From assembly GCA_014656015.1 (NCBI GenBank), contig BNBP01000009.1, positions 81,936 to 145,935 on the forward strand: DNA of 64,000 nucleotides. The letters run 5' to 3'. The position numbers and the translations under genes are program-made. Numbering within the stretch: the first letter of the stretch is position 1; each line of letters opens with the position of its first letter. Origin of the DNA: Streptomyces griseoaurantiacus (GTDB lineage: Bacteria > Actinomycetota > Actinomycetes > Streptomycetales > Streptomycetaceae). The notes below the pieces were generated by a model that did no database searches, was not told the origin of the DNA, and saw only the letters and a program-made list of their open reading frames with translations. This document shows positions 37,788 through 48,945 of the stretch, one piece after another.

Positions 37788-38416
37788 CCCGGCCCGAGAC
37801 ACCCGGCACCCCCGAGGGCGCCGGCACCCCCGAGTCCCCCGCGCCCGTCCTGCGCGAGATGCGCTGGTGGGACATCGACCCCGTGCTGGACCTGGAACGC
37901 GACCTGTTCCCCGAGGACGCCTGGTCGCGCGGCATGTTCTGGTCCGAGCTCGCCCACTCGCGCGGCCCGGAGGCGACCCGCCGCTACTACGTCGCCCTCG
38001 CCGGGGACCGCATCGTCGGCTACGCGGGCCTCGCCGCCCAGGGCGACCAGGGCGACGTGCAGACCATCGCCGTCGCCCGCGACCAGTGGGGCACCGGACT
38101 CGGCGGCCGGCTGCTGACCGGACTGCTGCGGGCCGCCACCGCCTTCGAGTGCGGCGAGGTCCTGCTCGAGTGCCGCGTCGACAACGTGCGCGCGCGGAAG
38201 CTGTACGAGCGCTTCGGCTTCGAGGCCATCGGCTTCCGGCGCGGCTACTACCAGCCGGGCAACGTGGACGCCGTCGTGATGCGCCTGACGGACCCGGCCA
38301 CCGCGGTGGCCGACCCGGCGCCCCCGCCCGCACCGGAAGCGGAACCCCCCTCCGGCCTTCCCTCAGGACCAGGCCGTCCCTCAGGACCAGTACAAGGAAC
38401 CGACCTCCATGGCTGA
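37784..38416 (+). CDS. rimI: Ribosomal-protein-alanine N-acetyltransferase (GNAT)
   Basis: The 210-aa GNAT enzyme is expected to acetylate the N-terminal Ala of S18. The acetyl-CoA motif is [16 protein letters not shown] and the C-terminal [20 protein letters not shown] block is typical. The GTG at 37784 overlaps the tsaB stop by 4 nt. A Pro/Gly-rich tail of about 40 residues follows the domain. It overlaps tsaD by 8 nt. Confidence 0.92.
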   Translation: MTRPETPGTPEGAGTPESPAPVLREMRWWDIDPVLDLERDLFPEDAWSRGMFWSELAHSRGPEATRRYYVALAGDRIVGYAGLAAQGDQGDVQTIAVARDQWGTGLGGRLLTGLLRAATAFECGEVLLECRVDNVRARKLYERFGFEAIGFRRGYYQPGNVDAVVMRLTDPATAVADPAPPPAPEAEPPSGLPSGPGRPSGPVQGTDLHG

Positions 38417-39533
38417 CTCAGCTGCCGCCCGACGCGAGGAGCCCCTCGTCCTCGGCATCGAGACCTCCTGCGACGAGACCGGCGTCGGCATCGTGCGCGG
38501 CACCACCCTGCTCGCCGACGCCGTCGCCTCCAGCGTCGACGAGCACGCCCGCTTCGGCGGCGTGGTCCCCGAGGTCGCCTCCCGCGCCCATCTGGAGGCC
38601 ATGGTCCCGACCATCGAACGGGCCCTGAAGGAGGCCGGGGTCACCGCCCGTGACCTCGACGGCGTCGCCGTCACCGCCGGCCCCGGGCTGGCCGGGGCGC
38701 TGCTGGTCGGCGTCTCGGCGGCGAAGGCCTACGCCTACGCGCTGGGCAAGCCGCTCTACGGCGTCAACCACCTCGCCTCGCACATCTGCGTGGACCAGCT
38801 CGAACACGGTCCGCTGCCCGAGCCGACGATGGCGCTGCTCGTGTCCGGCGGCCACTCCTCGCTGCTGCTCTCCTCGGACATCACCTCCGACGTGCGGCCG
38901 ATGGGCGCCACCATCGACGACGCGGCGGGCGAGGCCTTCGACAAGGTCGCCCGGGTGCTCAACCTCGGCTTCCCCGGCGGCCCCGTCATCGACCGCTACG
39001 CCCGCGAGGGCGACCCGTCGGCCATCGCCTTCCCGCGCGGACTGACCGGCCCCCGCGACGCCCCCTACGACTTCTCCTTCTCCGGCCTCAAGACGGCCGT
39101 GGCCCGCTGGATCGAGGCGAAGCGCGCGGCGGGCGAGGAGGTGCCGGTGCGGGACGTGGCGGCCTCCTTCCAGGAAGCAGTGGTGGACGTGCTCACCCGC
39201 AAGGCCGTCCGGGTCTGCAAGGACGAGGGCGTCGACCATCTGATGATCGGTGGTGGCGTCGCCGCCAACTCCCGGCTGCGCGCGCTCGCCCAGGAGCGCT
39301 GCGAGGCGGCCGGCATCCGGCTGCGCGTGCCGCGCCCCAAGCTGTGCACGGACAACGGGGCGATGGTCGCCGCCCTGGGCGCCGAGATGGTGGCCCGCAA
39401 CCGTGCCGCCTCGGCGTGGGACCTCTCGGCGGACTCCTCCCTGCCGGTCACCGAGTCCCACGTGCCCGGCCACGGACACCACGAGGGGCACGACCACGTG
39501 CACGAGGTCAGCAAGGAGAACCTGTACTCGTGA
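38409..39533 (+). CDS. tsaD: tRNA N6-adenosine threonylcarbamoyltransferase TsaD with His-rich tail
   Basis: The 374-aa catalytic subunit transfers threonylcarbamoyl to A37 of t[16 protein letters not shown] opens the ASKHA fold, and the metal ligands His121 and His125 are in [17 protein letters not shown] and [12 protein letters not shown] are intact. The last 30 residues are an unusual His-rich tail ([18 protein letters not shown]), beyond the usual length near 340. It overlaps rimI by 8 nt. Confidence 0.95.
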   Translation: MADSAAARREEPLVLGIETSCDETGVGIVRGTTLLADAVASSVDEHARFGGVVPEVASRAHLEAMVPTIERALKEAGVTARDLDGVAVTAGPGLAGALLVGVSAAKAYAYALGKPLYGVNHLASHICVDQLEHGPLPEPTMALLVSGGHSSLLLSSDITSDVRPMGATIDDAAGEAFDKVARVLNLGFPGGPVIDRYAREGDPSAIAFPRGLTGPRDAPYDFSFSGLKTAVARWIEAKRAAGEEVPVRDVAASFQEAVVDVLTRKAVRVCKDEGVDHLMIGGGVAANSRLRALAQERCEAAGIRLRVPRPKLCTDNGAMVAALGAEMVARNRAASAWDLSADSSLPVTESHVPGHGHHEGHDHVHEVSKENLYS

Positions 39534-39561
39534 AGGGAAACGTGGAGGGAGACCCGTACTC

Positions 39562-39813
39562 ATGACCGTCGCGCTGATGTGGGAGGCCCGGGCGGTCGCC
39601 GGCCGCGGCGAGGAACTGCTGGCATGGGCGGGGGCGCATGAGCTGACCCCCGCGCCGCTGCGTCGCGAGACCTTCCGCGCCCCACAGGACAGGGTCCTCG
39701 TCATCACCTGGTGGGACGCCCCCTACGACGAGCCCGGCCTGCCCGAACTGCCGGAGCCGGGCGAGGGCCTGGTGACCCGCCCGGTGCACCGGTGGCGGTT
39801 CGAACAGGTGTAG
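39562..39813 (+). CDS. Small conserved-looking protein, function unknown
   Basis: The 83-aa protein MTVALMWEARAVAGRGEELL... has a predicted beta-alpha-beta pattern (VLVITWWDAP, VTRPVHRWRFEQV), reminiscent of small ferredoxin-like or antibiotic-monooxygenase-like folds, but no motif settles it. GGAGGGAGAC lies upstream, and it follows tsaD after 28 nt on the same strand, so it may be the last gene of the operon. Confidence 0.7.
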   Translation: MTVALMWEARAVAGRGEELLAWAGAHELTPAPLRRETFRAPQDRVLVITWWDAPYDEPGLPELPEPGEGLVTRPVHRWRFEQV

Positions 39814-39849
39814 TGCCGGGCGGTCCGGGGACGCGGCCCGGGCCCGCCC

Positions 39850-41037
39850 TCAGGGCGCGGGGTGCCCCAGCAGCATCACGGGCGTGTCCTCCCGCCGGGT
39901 CAGGAACACCGTCACCGCGGCGCGGCCGTACGGCTTCGGCAGCACCTTGCGCCGCAGTTCCTCCGGCTCCACCGCCGAGCCGCGCTTCTTGACGGTCAGG
40001 ACGCCGACCTCCCGGTCGCGCAGCAGCGCCTTCAGCCGCTTGACGTTGAAGGGGAGTTCGTCGGTGATCTCGTAGCGGCTCGCGAACGGCGTGGGCAGGG
40101 GCGCGTCGGCGGTGACGTACGCGATCCTCGCGTCGAGGAGCCCGCCGCCGACCTCCTCGGCCACCTCGGCGACCAGATGGGCCCGGATGACGGCGCCGTC
40201 CGGCTCGTAGAGGTAGCGGCCCAGGGGACGGACCGGCGGGTCGGGGAGGCCGCGCCCGCGCAGGGTGTGCCCGGCGGGCAGCAGCGTGGAGCGGACGAGG
40301 CCGGGCTCGGTGCCGAACCACAGCACCGCCTCCTTCACGTCCCCGCCGTCGGAGATCCACTCCGCCTCGGCCTCCTGCGGCACCGCCTCGTGGGGGATGC
40401 CGGGCGCGACCTTCAGCGCGGCGAAGGGGGCGGCGCGGGCGGCGGTCACCGCCCAGGAGAGCGGCGGCGAGTACGCCTCCGGGTCGAAGACCCGCCCCCC
40501 GCCCGCCCGGCCGCCGGTGCGCCGCGCCGGGTCCACGAACACGGCCTCGTAGCCGGAGGTGTCGACCTCGGTGACGTCCGCCTCGCGCACCTCGATCAGT
40601 CCCGCGAGCCCGAGCGCCTCGGCGTTGGCCCGCGCCACCGCCGCGGTGAGCGGGTCCCGGTCCACCGCCAGGACCCGGATGCCCGCGCGGGCGAGCGCGA
40701 GGGCGTCGCCGCCGATGCCGCAGCACAGGTCGGCGACGGAGGTGACGCCCAGTGCGCGCAGCCGCCGGGCGCGGTGCTCGGCCACCGTGGCGCGGGTCGA
40801 CTGCTCGACGCCGTTCGGGGTGAAGAACATCCGCTCGGCGTCGGCGGCCGGGAACTTCGCCGCCGCCCGCTGCCGCAGCCGGGCCTGGGCGAGGGCCGCG
40901 GACACCAGCTCGGCGGGGTGCGTGCGGCGCAGCCGGGTGGCGACGGCCAGCTCCCGCGCCGGGTCGGTGCCGCGCACCTCGTCGAGGAGGGCGCGGCCCT
41001 CCGTGGTGAGCAGGGCGGCGAAGGAGGCGTCGTTCAC
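39850..41037 (-). CDS. SAM-dependent methyltransferase, THUMP-like family
   Basis: The 395-aa protein has a helical N-terminus with MFFTPNGVEQSTRATVAEHR, then a class I methyltransferase domain: VADLCCGIGGDALALARAG is motif I, AVDRDPLTAAVARANA follows, and EAVFVDPARR is the DPPY-like catalytic site, suggesting RNA or DNA base methylation. The C-terminal part has FNVKRLKALLRDREVGVLTV. The GTG start at 41037 is 6 nt after CACAAT. Streptomycete homologues are often called class I methyltransferases; the substrate is unknown. Confidence 0.85.
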   Translation of the reverse strand: MNDASFAALLTTEGRALLDEVRGTDPARELAVATRLRRTHPAELVSAALAQARLRQRAAAKFPAADAERMFFTPNGVEQSTRATVAEHRARRLRALGVTSVADLCCGIGGDALALARAGIRVLAVDRDPLTAAVARANAEALGLAGLIEVREADVTEVDTSGYEAVFVDPARRTGGRAGGGRVFDPEAYSPPLSWAVTAARAAPFAALKVAPGIPHEAVPQEAEAEWISDGGDVKEAVLWFGTEPGLVRSTLLPAGHTLRGRGLPDPPVRPLGRYLYEPDGAVIRAHLVAEVAEEVGGGLLDARIAYVTADAPLPTPFASRYEITDELPFNVKRLKALLRDREVGVLTVKKRGSAVEPEELRRKVLPKPYGRAAVTVFLTRREDTPVMLLGHPAP

Positions 41038-41159
41038 CTGGCCATTGTGGTCCAGTGTCGGCCAGTCGGTGGACGATGACCGGCCGGTCGGTGGACGGTG
41101 ACCGGCGGGTCGCGGTGTCGGGCGGGAGCGGGGGCGGGTGACTGCGAGGATCCGGCGCC

Positions 41160-42131
41160 ATGCGACTCGTACGACAAAACGATGAATATCGCGCAAGGGG
41201 TGTGAAAGCCGCGCGAGGGGCGTGCGGGGCCGCGCCGGCGGCGGTGCGTGGAGCTCTCGCGCTGCTCGCGGCGGCCGCACTGGCCTCCGGATGCTCCGCC
41301 GCACCCCCGTCCTCCGGCACACCCGGCGCACAGGACGCACAGGGCGGCACCCGGGAACTCGAGGCGCCCCCGGCGCGCGCTCTGGACTCCTACGCCTCCA
41401 GGCTGCGCGCCGCGCACCACGCGCGAGTCGCCGCGGCGAAGCGCTGGGGCCTGAAGGGCGTACCCCTCACGGCCCCTCCGCCCCCGGCGAGGAAACCGGT
41501 CATCACCACCCGCGAGGGCTTCGAGGTCGAGGACGGCGAGGACCTGCCGCCGGTTTTCACCACCGTCCCCACCGAGGACCGGGTCGTCTTCCTCACCATC
41601 GACGACGGCGCCGAGAAGGACCCCGACTTCCTCAGGATGATGAGCGAACTGAAGGTCCCCTACACGGCGTTCCTCAGCAACTACCTGGTCAAGGACGACT
41701 ACGGCTACTTCCGCCGGATGCGGGACCTGGGCGCGGGCGTGGACAACCACACCCTCCACCACCCCTACCTGCCGGGGCTGTCGTACGAGGAGCAGCGGCA
41801 CGAGATCTGCGCCATGCAGGACATCATGCGCGAGCAGTTCGGCAAGCGCCCCCGGATGCTGCGCCCGCCCTACGGCAACTACAACCGGGACACCCTGGTC
41901 GCGGCGAAGTCCTGCGGCGTCAAGTACGCGCCGATCTGGAACGAGGAGGTCTACGTCGACCACTGGGAGTACCGCGAGGACGACCGCAGCCTGCACCCCG
42001 GGGACATCGTCCTCACCCACTTCCGCGGCAAGGACGAGTGGGACGGCACGATGGTCGACGACATGCGCCGCTTCCTGAACAAGGTCACGGCCGAGGGCTA
42101 CGCGGTGGCCCGCCTGGAGGACTACCTGTGA
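41160..42131 (+). CDS. Lipoprotein polysaccharide deacetylase (NodB domain)
   Basis: The 323-aa protein has a signal peptide with lipobox LASGC, so it is anchored outside the membrane. The NodB domain shows TIDDG (first metal Asp motif), HTLHH (metal His pair) and RPPYGNYNRDTL. The family removes acetyl groups from cell-wall or other glycans. A GTG about 14 codons in is an alternative start that still keeps the signal peptide. groES lies downstream with a regulated gap. Confidence 0.9.
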   Translation: MRLVRQNDEYRARGVKAARGACGAAPAAVRGALALLAAAALASGCSAAPPSSGTPGAQDAQGGTRELEAPPARALDSYASRLRAAHHARVAAAKRWGLKGVPLTAPPPPARKPVITTREGFEVEDGEDLPPVFTTVPTEDRVVFLTIDDGAEKDPDFLRMMSELKVPYTAFLSNYLVKDDYGYFRRMRDLGAGVDNHTLHHPYLPGLSYEEQRHEICAMQDIMREQFGKRPRMLRPPYGNYNRDTLVAAKSCGVKYAPIWNEEVYVDHWEYREDDRSLHPGDIVLTHFRGKDEWDGTMVDDMRRFLNKVTAEGYAVARLEDYL

Positions 42132-42220
42132 GAGCGCCGGGCGCCCGGCCGAAGGGCCTCTCCGGGGCGCCGCGCGCCCGGCCGGCGGCGCCCGGATTCC
42201 GACACAGCGGCACAGCGAAC

Positions 42221-42245
42221 TGGCACTCCGCTTGACCGAGTGCTA
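42221..42245 (+). promoter_or_regulatory. CIRCE operator 1 (HrcA site), imperfect
   Basis: TGGCACTC, 9 nt, GAGTGCTA matches the CIRCE consensus (GCACTC-N9-GAGTGC exact). It overlaps the -35 element TTGACC at 42232-42237. Confidence 0.88.
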
Positions 42246-42259
42246 ATCGCAGTCATAGT
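42232..42259 (+). promoter_or_regulatory. groES-groEL1 promoter
   Basis: TTGACC (42232-42237) and CATAGT (42254-42259) are spaced by 16 nt, a good match to a principal-sigma promoter, and sit between the two CIRCE sites. Confidence 0.7.
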
Positions 42260-42267
42260 CTCGGCTC

Positions 42268-42292
42268 TGGCACTCCCCACAGGAGAGTGCCA
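42268..42292 (+). promoter_or_regulatory. CIRCE operator 2 (HrcA site), perfect inverted repeat
   Basis: TGGCACTC-N9-GAGTGCCA is a perfect 8-bp inverted repeat with the canonical 9-nt spacer, placed just after the -10 element. HrcA binding here would block transcription until heat shock; this is known for groE operons carrying CIRCE. Confidence 0.93.
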
Positions 42293-42392
42293 ACAACGCG
42301 ACGGGCAGGTCCGGCACCCGCGACGACGGATCGACCTGGTCGCCACCTCAGACAGTTAACCCCGTGAGATCTCCGAAGGGGGAGGTCGGATC

Positions 42393-42701
42393 GTGACGAC
42401 CGCCAGCTCCAAGGTTGCCATCAAGCCGCTCGAGGACCGCATTGTGGTCCAGCCGCTGGACGCCGAGCAGACCACGGCCTCTGGCCTGGTCATCCCGGAC
42501 ACCGCCAAGGAGAAGCCCCAGGAGGGCGTCGTCCTGGCCGTGGGCCCGGGCCGCTTCGAGGACGGCAACCGCCTTCCGCTCGACGTCAAGGTCGGCGACG
42601 TCGTGCTCTACAGCAAGTACGGCGGCACCGAGGTGAAGTACAACAACGAGGAGTACCTCGTCCTCTCGGCCCGCGACGTGCTCGCGATCATCGAGAAGTA
42701 A
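42393..42701 (+). CDS. groES: Co-chaperonin GroES
   Basis: The 102-aa protein caps GroEL. The family blocks [40 protein letters not shown] and [12 protein letters not shown] are present. It starts at a GTG with GGAGG 7 nt upstream. It lies under the CIRCE-controlled promoter and is followed by groEL1 after 118 nt. Confidence 0.97.
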   Translation: MTTASSKVAIKPLEDRIVVQPLDAEQTTASGLVIPDTAKEKPQEGVVLAVGPGRFEDGNRLPLDVKVGDVVLYSKYGGTEVKYNNEEYLVLSARDVLAIIEK

Positions 42702-42759
42702 TTCACCTCAGCACTCGTGCTGTGAGCTGCGCCCCTGGCCCCCCGCGACCTACCAGTAG

Positions 42760-44445
<1,686 letters not shown>

Positions 44446-44469
44446 GCACGGCCCGCTGAACGACGCACA

Positions 44470-44501
44470 GGCCCCGCGCCCCGGAAAGGGGGCGCGGGGC
44501 C
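44470..44501 (+). terminator. Terminator after groEL1
   Basis: A perfect 13-bp stem (44470-44482 with 44489-44501) with a 6-nt loop is followed by TTGTCG. It lies 24 nt after the groEL1 stop. Confidence 0.87.
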
Positions 44502-44586
44502 TTGTCGTGCCCGGGGCGCGACAAGGCCCGCTGTCAGTGCCGTACGCCATGCTGCGGGGCAGACGACGCCAAGCGGGAGGGGCATC

Positions 44587-46038
44587 ATGCGCACACCGGT
44601 GAGCGGTGAGGTTCACGTCACCTACTGGCAGCTCTACGTCGAGAGCGGTCCGGGAGGCGCCGTCCCGGGCGTCGCCGACGCGTTCGCGGGCCAGACGGTG
44701 GGCCTCTGCGGGGCGGCCGTGCCCGGTGCCCTCCACCTGACCACAGGTTTGCACTCGGGCCGTGTCGGCTTCACCGTCGAAATCCACGACGAGCCTCCCG
44801 CCCTGGACCCGGTCTGGGAAGACGTCGTGGAGGTCTCGTTCCGCCCGGTCTCCGGTCGCACCCATCTCGAGCAGTGGGCGGGCACGGCTTCATGGCCACT
44901 GGACCTGGCCATGACGGACCACCGGGTGCGTTACTGCGCCCGGGGGATGGACGCCGGACGCGACCTGGACACCAGGTCTGACGAGGACCCGCAGGTGGAC
45001 AGCTACCTCCTGCAGTTCTGGCCGGCCCCGCCCGCTCCGGACCGCGTGATCCGTCAAACCTCCCGCAGTGCCGCGCGCGACCACGAGTACGCGCGTCGGC
45101 TCCCCCCGCCCCCCACCCCCGAGGAACGCGCCGAGGCCGAACGCCTGGCCCGCGAGGTGGAGGAACGGGCGGCCGAGGAGCGGCGGTTGCACCGGGAGGC
45201 GTGGCAGTGGGGCGGTCGGCTGCCGAGCGAGGAACTGCGCGCGCTGGGCGTCCACACCTGGAGCCTGCTCCGTTTCGACCCCGACCTGGTGCACACGCTG
45301 GGCGCCGCCACCGCCGGGACCCGGCGCGGAGTGGCACTGCTCGCCGCCCGCCGGGCCTGTGAGACGGCGGGTCTGACGAACGTGCCCTGGGTCGCCGAGG
45401 CGCTCACCGCGGCGGAGGAAGGTGCCCCGTTGCCCCCACCGTTCCACTACAGCACTTTGATGGCGGAAACCCTTCGCTCCGATCCGCGCGTCCCGGAGCG
45501 TTCGGTACGCGGGGCCGTACCGCCCGAGCGCCCCCCGTACGAACCCCTGGCCTCGCCGGCCGAACCCGGGTGGAGGTGGATCCCCGCGGAGGGGTCGGAC
45601 ACTCCCGAAGAGCCGGAACCGTCCCAGCCCTCTTCGGTGGCCGGGCCGGCACGGCAAGGGCTCGGCAAGTACCTGGGGAAACTGGTCCCCCCGCCGCCGC
45701 AGCCGCAGTCGGGTGTCGGCCGTGGCACCGCCCCGCCGTCGGAAATGCCGCAGTCGGGGACGCTGATTCCGGCCGCACCGAAGACGGCGTACGCGGTGGG
45801 TGTGCTGGAGGTGGTGGACTCGACCCCCGATCGTCCCCGCGGCCGTATCTCACAACCGCACTTCGCCTCTCCCGCCTTACCGGCCGCTGTCCACCCCGAT
45901 CCGCTGCGCGCCGCCCTGGACGCGGTGTGCGCGGCGGTCGAGACCTACGGAGAGCACTACCCGGAGCTGCTGGCGGAGATACGCGCGTTCTGCGCCGCGG
46001 CAGACGAGCCGGGGAACGAGCCGGGGGAGCGGCCGTAG
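44587..46038 (+). CDS. Large hypothetical protein, function unknown
   Basis: The 483-aa protein is not recognised. Residues 1-150 look like a beta-rich domain (HVTYWQLYVESG, TVEIHDEPPALDPVWEDVVE, WPLDLAMTDHRVRYCARG). A charged helix (178-206, EERAEAERLAREVEERAAEE) leads to a helical segment (207-280, SLLRFDPDLVHTLGAATAG). The rest is Pro-rich. There is no signal peptide, membrane segment or catalytic motif. GGGAGGGGCATC precedes the ATG. It is convergent with another unrecognised large gene. Confidence 0.75.
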   Translation: MRTPVSGEVHVTYWQLYVESGPGGAVPGVADAFAGQTVGLCGAAVPGALHLTTGLHSGRVGFTVEIHDEPPALDPVWEDVVEVSFRPVSGRTHLEQWAGTASWPLDLAMTDHRVRYCARGMDAGRDLDTRSDEDPQVDSYLLQFWPAPPAPDRVIRQTSRSAARDHEYARRLPPPPTPEERAEAERLAREVEERAAEERRLHREAWQWGGRLPSEELRALGVHTWSLLRFDPDLVHTLGAATAGTRRGVALLAARRACETAGLTNVPWVAEALTAAEEGAPLPPPFHYSTLMAETLRSDPRVPERSVRGAVPPERPPYEPLASPAEPGWRWIPAEGSDTPEEPEPSQPSSVAGPARQGLGKYLGKLVPPPPQPQSGVGRGTAPPSEMPQSGTLIPAAPKTAYAVGVLEVVDSTPDRPRGRISQPHFASPALPAAVHPDPLRAALDAVCAAVETYGEHYPELLAEIRAFCAAADEPGNEPGERP

Positions 46039-46079
46039 GACGCGGGGTGGCGGGGTTGGGCGCGGTCCGGGCCCGGTTC

Positions 46080-47804
46080 TCAGAGCAGCGCTCCCAGCGA
46101 CAGCACCCGGGGCGAGAGCTGTCCGCGGAGTCGGTTCGCGTCCGGGGCGGTCTCGCCCTCGGTGAGCCAGTCCGCCGCGAGCAGGCGTTCGAGGTGCGGT
46201 CCGGTCTCCTCCGGTGGCACTCCGCAGAATCGAGCGGCCTCGGCCAGGTCGAGGCCGTCGTCCTCGGCGCCTCCGAGACGGCCGTCGGGGCGGATGTGGG
46301 CGGCGGTGTACAGCGCGAGGAGCCGGGGCGCGGCGCCCGCCTTCTTCTTGCGCAGCTTGCGGTCGCCCACCACCTTCTGGGCCCAGCCGGACAGTCGCGC
46401 ACGGCTGACCTTGCCGAAGGAGAACGGGCGGGGCGCGGTCGGCAGCAGCGTCGGGACGGTGATCTGGGCGGGGTCCTCGGACCGGGCGACCAGCGCGTCG
46501 GCCACGGTGACCGTGTCGGGCAGCCGCATCCAGCCCGAGTCGACGAGCCGCTGGAGCACCCACTCGGCGTCCCCCTGCAGCCAACCGGTGAAGTCCTGCC
46601 CGGTGACGTTCCCGAGGCCGGCGCGCGCGGCCCGCAGGGTGAGCATGAACACCGCGAGCCGCACCTCGGGTTCGGGATGCGGGGCGTGGTCCCGGACGTG
46701 CGCCAGCACCGTACGGGCGTGCACGGCCTGGGCGCGGCTCAGCAGCCGCTCGACCGCGGGGCCGCCCTCGCCCGCGGGCACGCCGACACGGTTCTCGTTC
46801 ATCTCGCGGGCGGCCCGCGCGGCCTTCTCCGCCCGCGCGGCCTCCTCGCGCAGCGTGTGGTCGCCGGTGACGTCGGCCCACAGGGCGAACGCGCGGGCCT
46901 TGCGGTCGTGGAGGCCGGCGAGGAGGGCGAGATCGGGCTCGGGATCGCGCTGGTACGCGCGGAACGCGTCGCCGAGTTCGATGAGTTCGAGTCGCAGCAC
47001 GTCGGGCTGGAGGTCGTACGGCACGATGCGCTGCGCGATCTTCCCCCACTGCCTCGACCGCTGAGCCGCCGCGCGTGGCGAGCCCGCGCGGGCACCGGGC
47101 ACCGGGGCCGTCCTCCCCCCGGCTCCCGGCTTCGGCACGGGCCGGGGCTGAGGGAAGGGAGCAGGCGGCGCCCCCGGACCGTCCGCCGGTGCCCCGCCGT
47201 CCGAGAAGAGGGCGACCACCGGCTCCCGTCCCCGCTCACCCGCGGCCGCCAGGGCCGGAGCCGACGGTGCCGCCGACGGCGGCGGGGCGGCCGTGTCCAG
47301 CACCCGGCAACCCTGCGTGGCCGCCGCACAGCGCGCGCACACCTCGGCGATCCGCCACAGCCGCCCCGCCCGGTCACCGAACACCGTCAGGACGACGGAC
47401 CCCCCGCACCGCCCCGTGCCCGAGACCTGCCGGGTTCCCGCGCGCCGTCCCGTGAGGATCTCGGGGGAGTGCCAGGCGCAGTCGGCGGCCCGGCACCCGC
47501 ACCACGCCTCACCGCGCGGCCCGCCGCCCGCGCGGATCCCGGCGAGATGCACATTGACGTGCGCGACCGCGGCCTTGCGGCCCTCAGGGGCACCGGGCAG
47601 CCGCTGCTCACCGCAGCCCGGGGAGGAACAACTGAGCCGGACCGCGCCCGAGGAGGGACCACCGAACGGGTCCAGCCGCACGGTCCACACCCGTCCCGGC
47701 ACCCGCTCCCGCGGCGCCCCGGCCCCCGCCGCCGTACCGCCCGTCCTCCCCGCACCGGAGCCGTCGAAGAACAACCCGTCCCGGCCACCGCTGTCCCCGC
47801 TCAC
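46080..47804 (-). CDS. Large hypothetical protein with Cys/His-rich N-terminus
   Basis: The 574-aa protein is not recognised. The N-terminal third has nine Cys (59, 64, 102, 104, 109, 133, 156, 159, 166) and His82, His86 and His112, spaced like zinc-binding sites, for example C59-x4-C64-x17-H82-x3-H86. A Pro/Gly-rich linker (about 190-250) leads to a mostly helical C-terminal half (REEAARAEKAARAAREMNEN, AARFCGVPPEETGPHLERLL) that could hold winged-helix elements. A DNA- or RNA-binding role is possible but unproven. Confidence 0.75.
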   Translation of the reverse strand: MSGDSGGRDGLFFDGSGAGRTGGTAAGAGAPRERVPGRVWTVRLDPFGGPSSGAVRLSCSSPGCGEQRLPGAPEGRKAAVAHVNVHLAGIRAGGGPRGEAWCGCRAADCAWHSPEILTGRRAGTRQVSGTGRCGGSVVLTVFGDRAGRLWRIAEVCARCAAATQGCRVLDTAAPPPSAAPSAPALAAAGERGREPVVALFSDGGAPADGPGAPPAPFPQPRPVPKPGAGGRTAPVPGARAGSPRAAAQRSRQWGKIAQRIVPYDLQPDVLRLELIELGDAFRAYQRDPEPDLALLAGLHDRKARAFALWADVTGDHTLREEAARAEKAARAAREMNENRVGVPAGEGGPAVERLLSRAQAVHARTVLAHVRDHAPHPEPEVRLAVFMLTLRAARAGLGNVTGQDFTGWLQGDAEWVLQRLVDSGWMRLPDTVTVADALVARSEDPAQITVPTLLPTAPRPFSFGKVSRARLSGWAQKVVGDRKLRKKKAGAAPRLLALYTAAHIRPDGRLGGAEDDGLDLAEAARFCGVPPEETGPHLERLLAADWLTEGETAPDANRLRGQLSPRVLSLGALL

Positions 47805-48040
47805 GCGATGCCGCCCTCTCCCCTTGCACGCCGCCTACGCCGTCCACGCATCCCACGTTCACCGTGGTCACGAGGACGCTACGCCGCACCGATACAGGAC
47901 AGGGCCCCTGCCCACCGGCAGATCACACGTTCGGGTGAAGACCCGGCACGCGGCGGGGGCAGCGGGAGGGGGGGGGCAGCGCGCGGGCAGCGCCTTGCGG
48001 CTCAACGCCGGGGAGTGCTCCCGGGGTTCACCACTCGTCC

Positions 48041-48814
48041 CTACTGCGGTCCGTACTTCCGTCCCGTCCGGGAGGTGATCGTGCCGAGCAGGGGGCGGGG
48101 GGCCAGTTTGGCCAGGCCCAGGAGGGTCTTGTAGCGGGGGTCGGGGATGGACAGCGACTTGCCGCGGGCCAGGTCCGCGAGGCCCGCCGCGACCACCTTG
48201 TCCGCGTCGAGCCACATCCAGCCGGGGATGTTGCCCGTGCCCATGCCGGCCCGCTCGTGGAACTCGGTGCGGGTGAAGCCGGGGCACAGCACCATGAGGC
48301 GTACCCCGGTGCCCGCGAGGTCCTTCGCCGCGCCCTGGGTGAACTGGACGATCCACGCCTTGGACGCCCCGTACGTACCGCGCGGGACGAACGCGGCGAC
48401 CGAGGCCACGTTGACGACGCCGCCCCGTCCGCGCTCCCGCATGGCCTCGGACGCGGCCGAGGTGAGCCGCAGCACGGCCTCGCAGTGCACCTTGAGCATG
48501 CGCAGCTCGTCGGCCATCGGCACGTCGAGGTAGCGGCCCTTGTTGCCGAAGCCGGCGTTGTTGATCAGCAGGTCGACCGGGTGCGTACGGTCGCCGAGGC
48601 GGGCGACGACGGCGTCGATGCCGGCGTCCGTGGCGAGGTCCGCGGTGAGCACCTCGACCTCGACGCCGTGGCGGTCGTGCAGTTCGGTCGCCTGCTCGCG
48701 CAGGCGCGCGGTGTCCCGGGCGACGAGGACGAGGCTGTGGCCGTCGGCCCCGAGCCGCCGCGCGAAGGCGGAACCGATGCCGGAGGTCGATCCCGTGATC
48801 AGAGCGGTAGTCAT
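48041..48814 (-). CDS. Short-chain dehydrogenase/reductase
   Basis: The 257-aa enzyme has the SDR cofactor motif TGSTSGIG (8-15), the NNAG motif, the catalytic Ser in NVASVAAFV and the YGASK active-site pair. It is a classical NAD(P)-dependent SDR of the YqjQ-like kind; the substrate is unknown. The ATG at 48814 is 6 nt after TAGCCT (48821-48826, minus strand), consistent with a leaderless mRNA. Confidence 0.93.
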   Translation of the reverse strand: MTTALITGSTSGIGSAFARRLGADGHSLVLVARDTARLREQATELHDRHGVEVEVLTADLATDAGIDAVVARLGDRTHPVDLLINNAGFGNKGRYLDVPMADELRMLKVHCEAVLRLTSAASEAMRERGRGGVVNVASVAAFVPRGTYGASKAWIVQFTQGAAKDLAGTGVRLMVLCPGFTRTEFHERAGMGTGNIPGWMWLDADKVVAAGLADLARGKSLSIPDPRYKTLLGLAKLAPRPLLGTITSRTGRKYGPQ

Positions 48815-48945
48815 GCGCCAAGGCTAGGGGGTGTTTTTCGGTCGGGACGCCGCCGAGGGACGGCACCCCGCGGCCCGCCCGCCGTCCCGGCGCCCGGCGT
48901 CCCGCCGCCCCGCCGCCCGGCGTCACCTCGCACGTCGCCTCGCCG

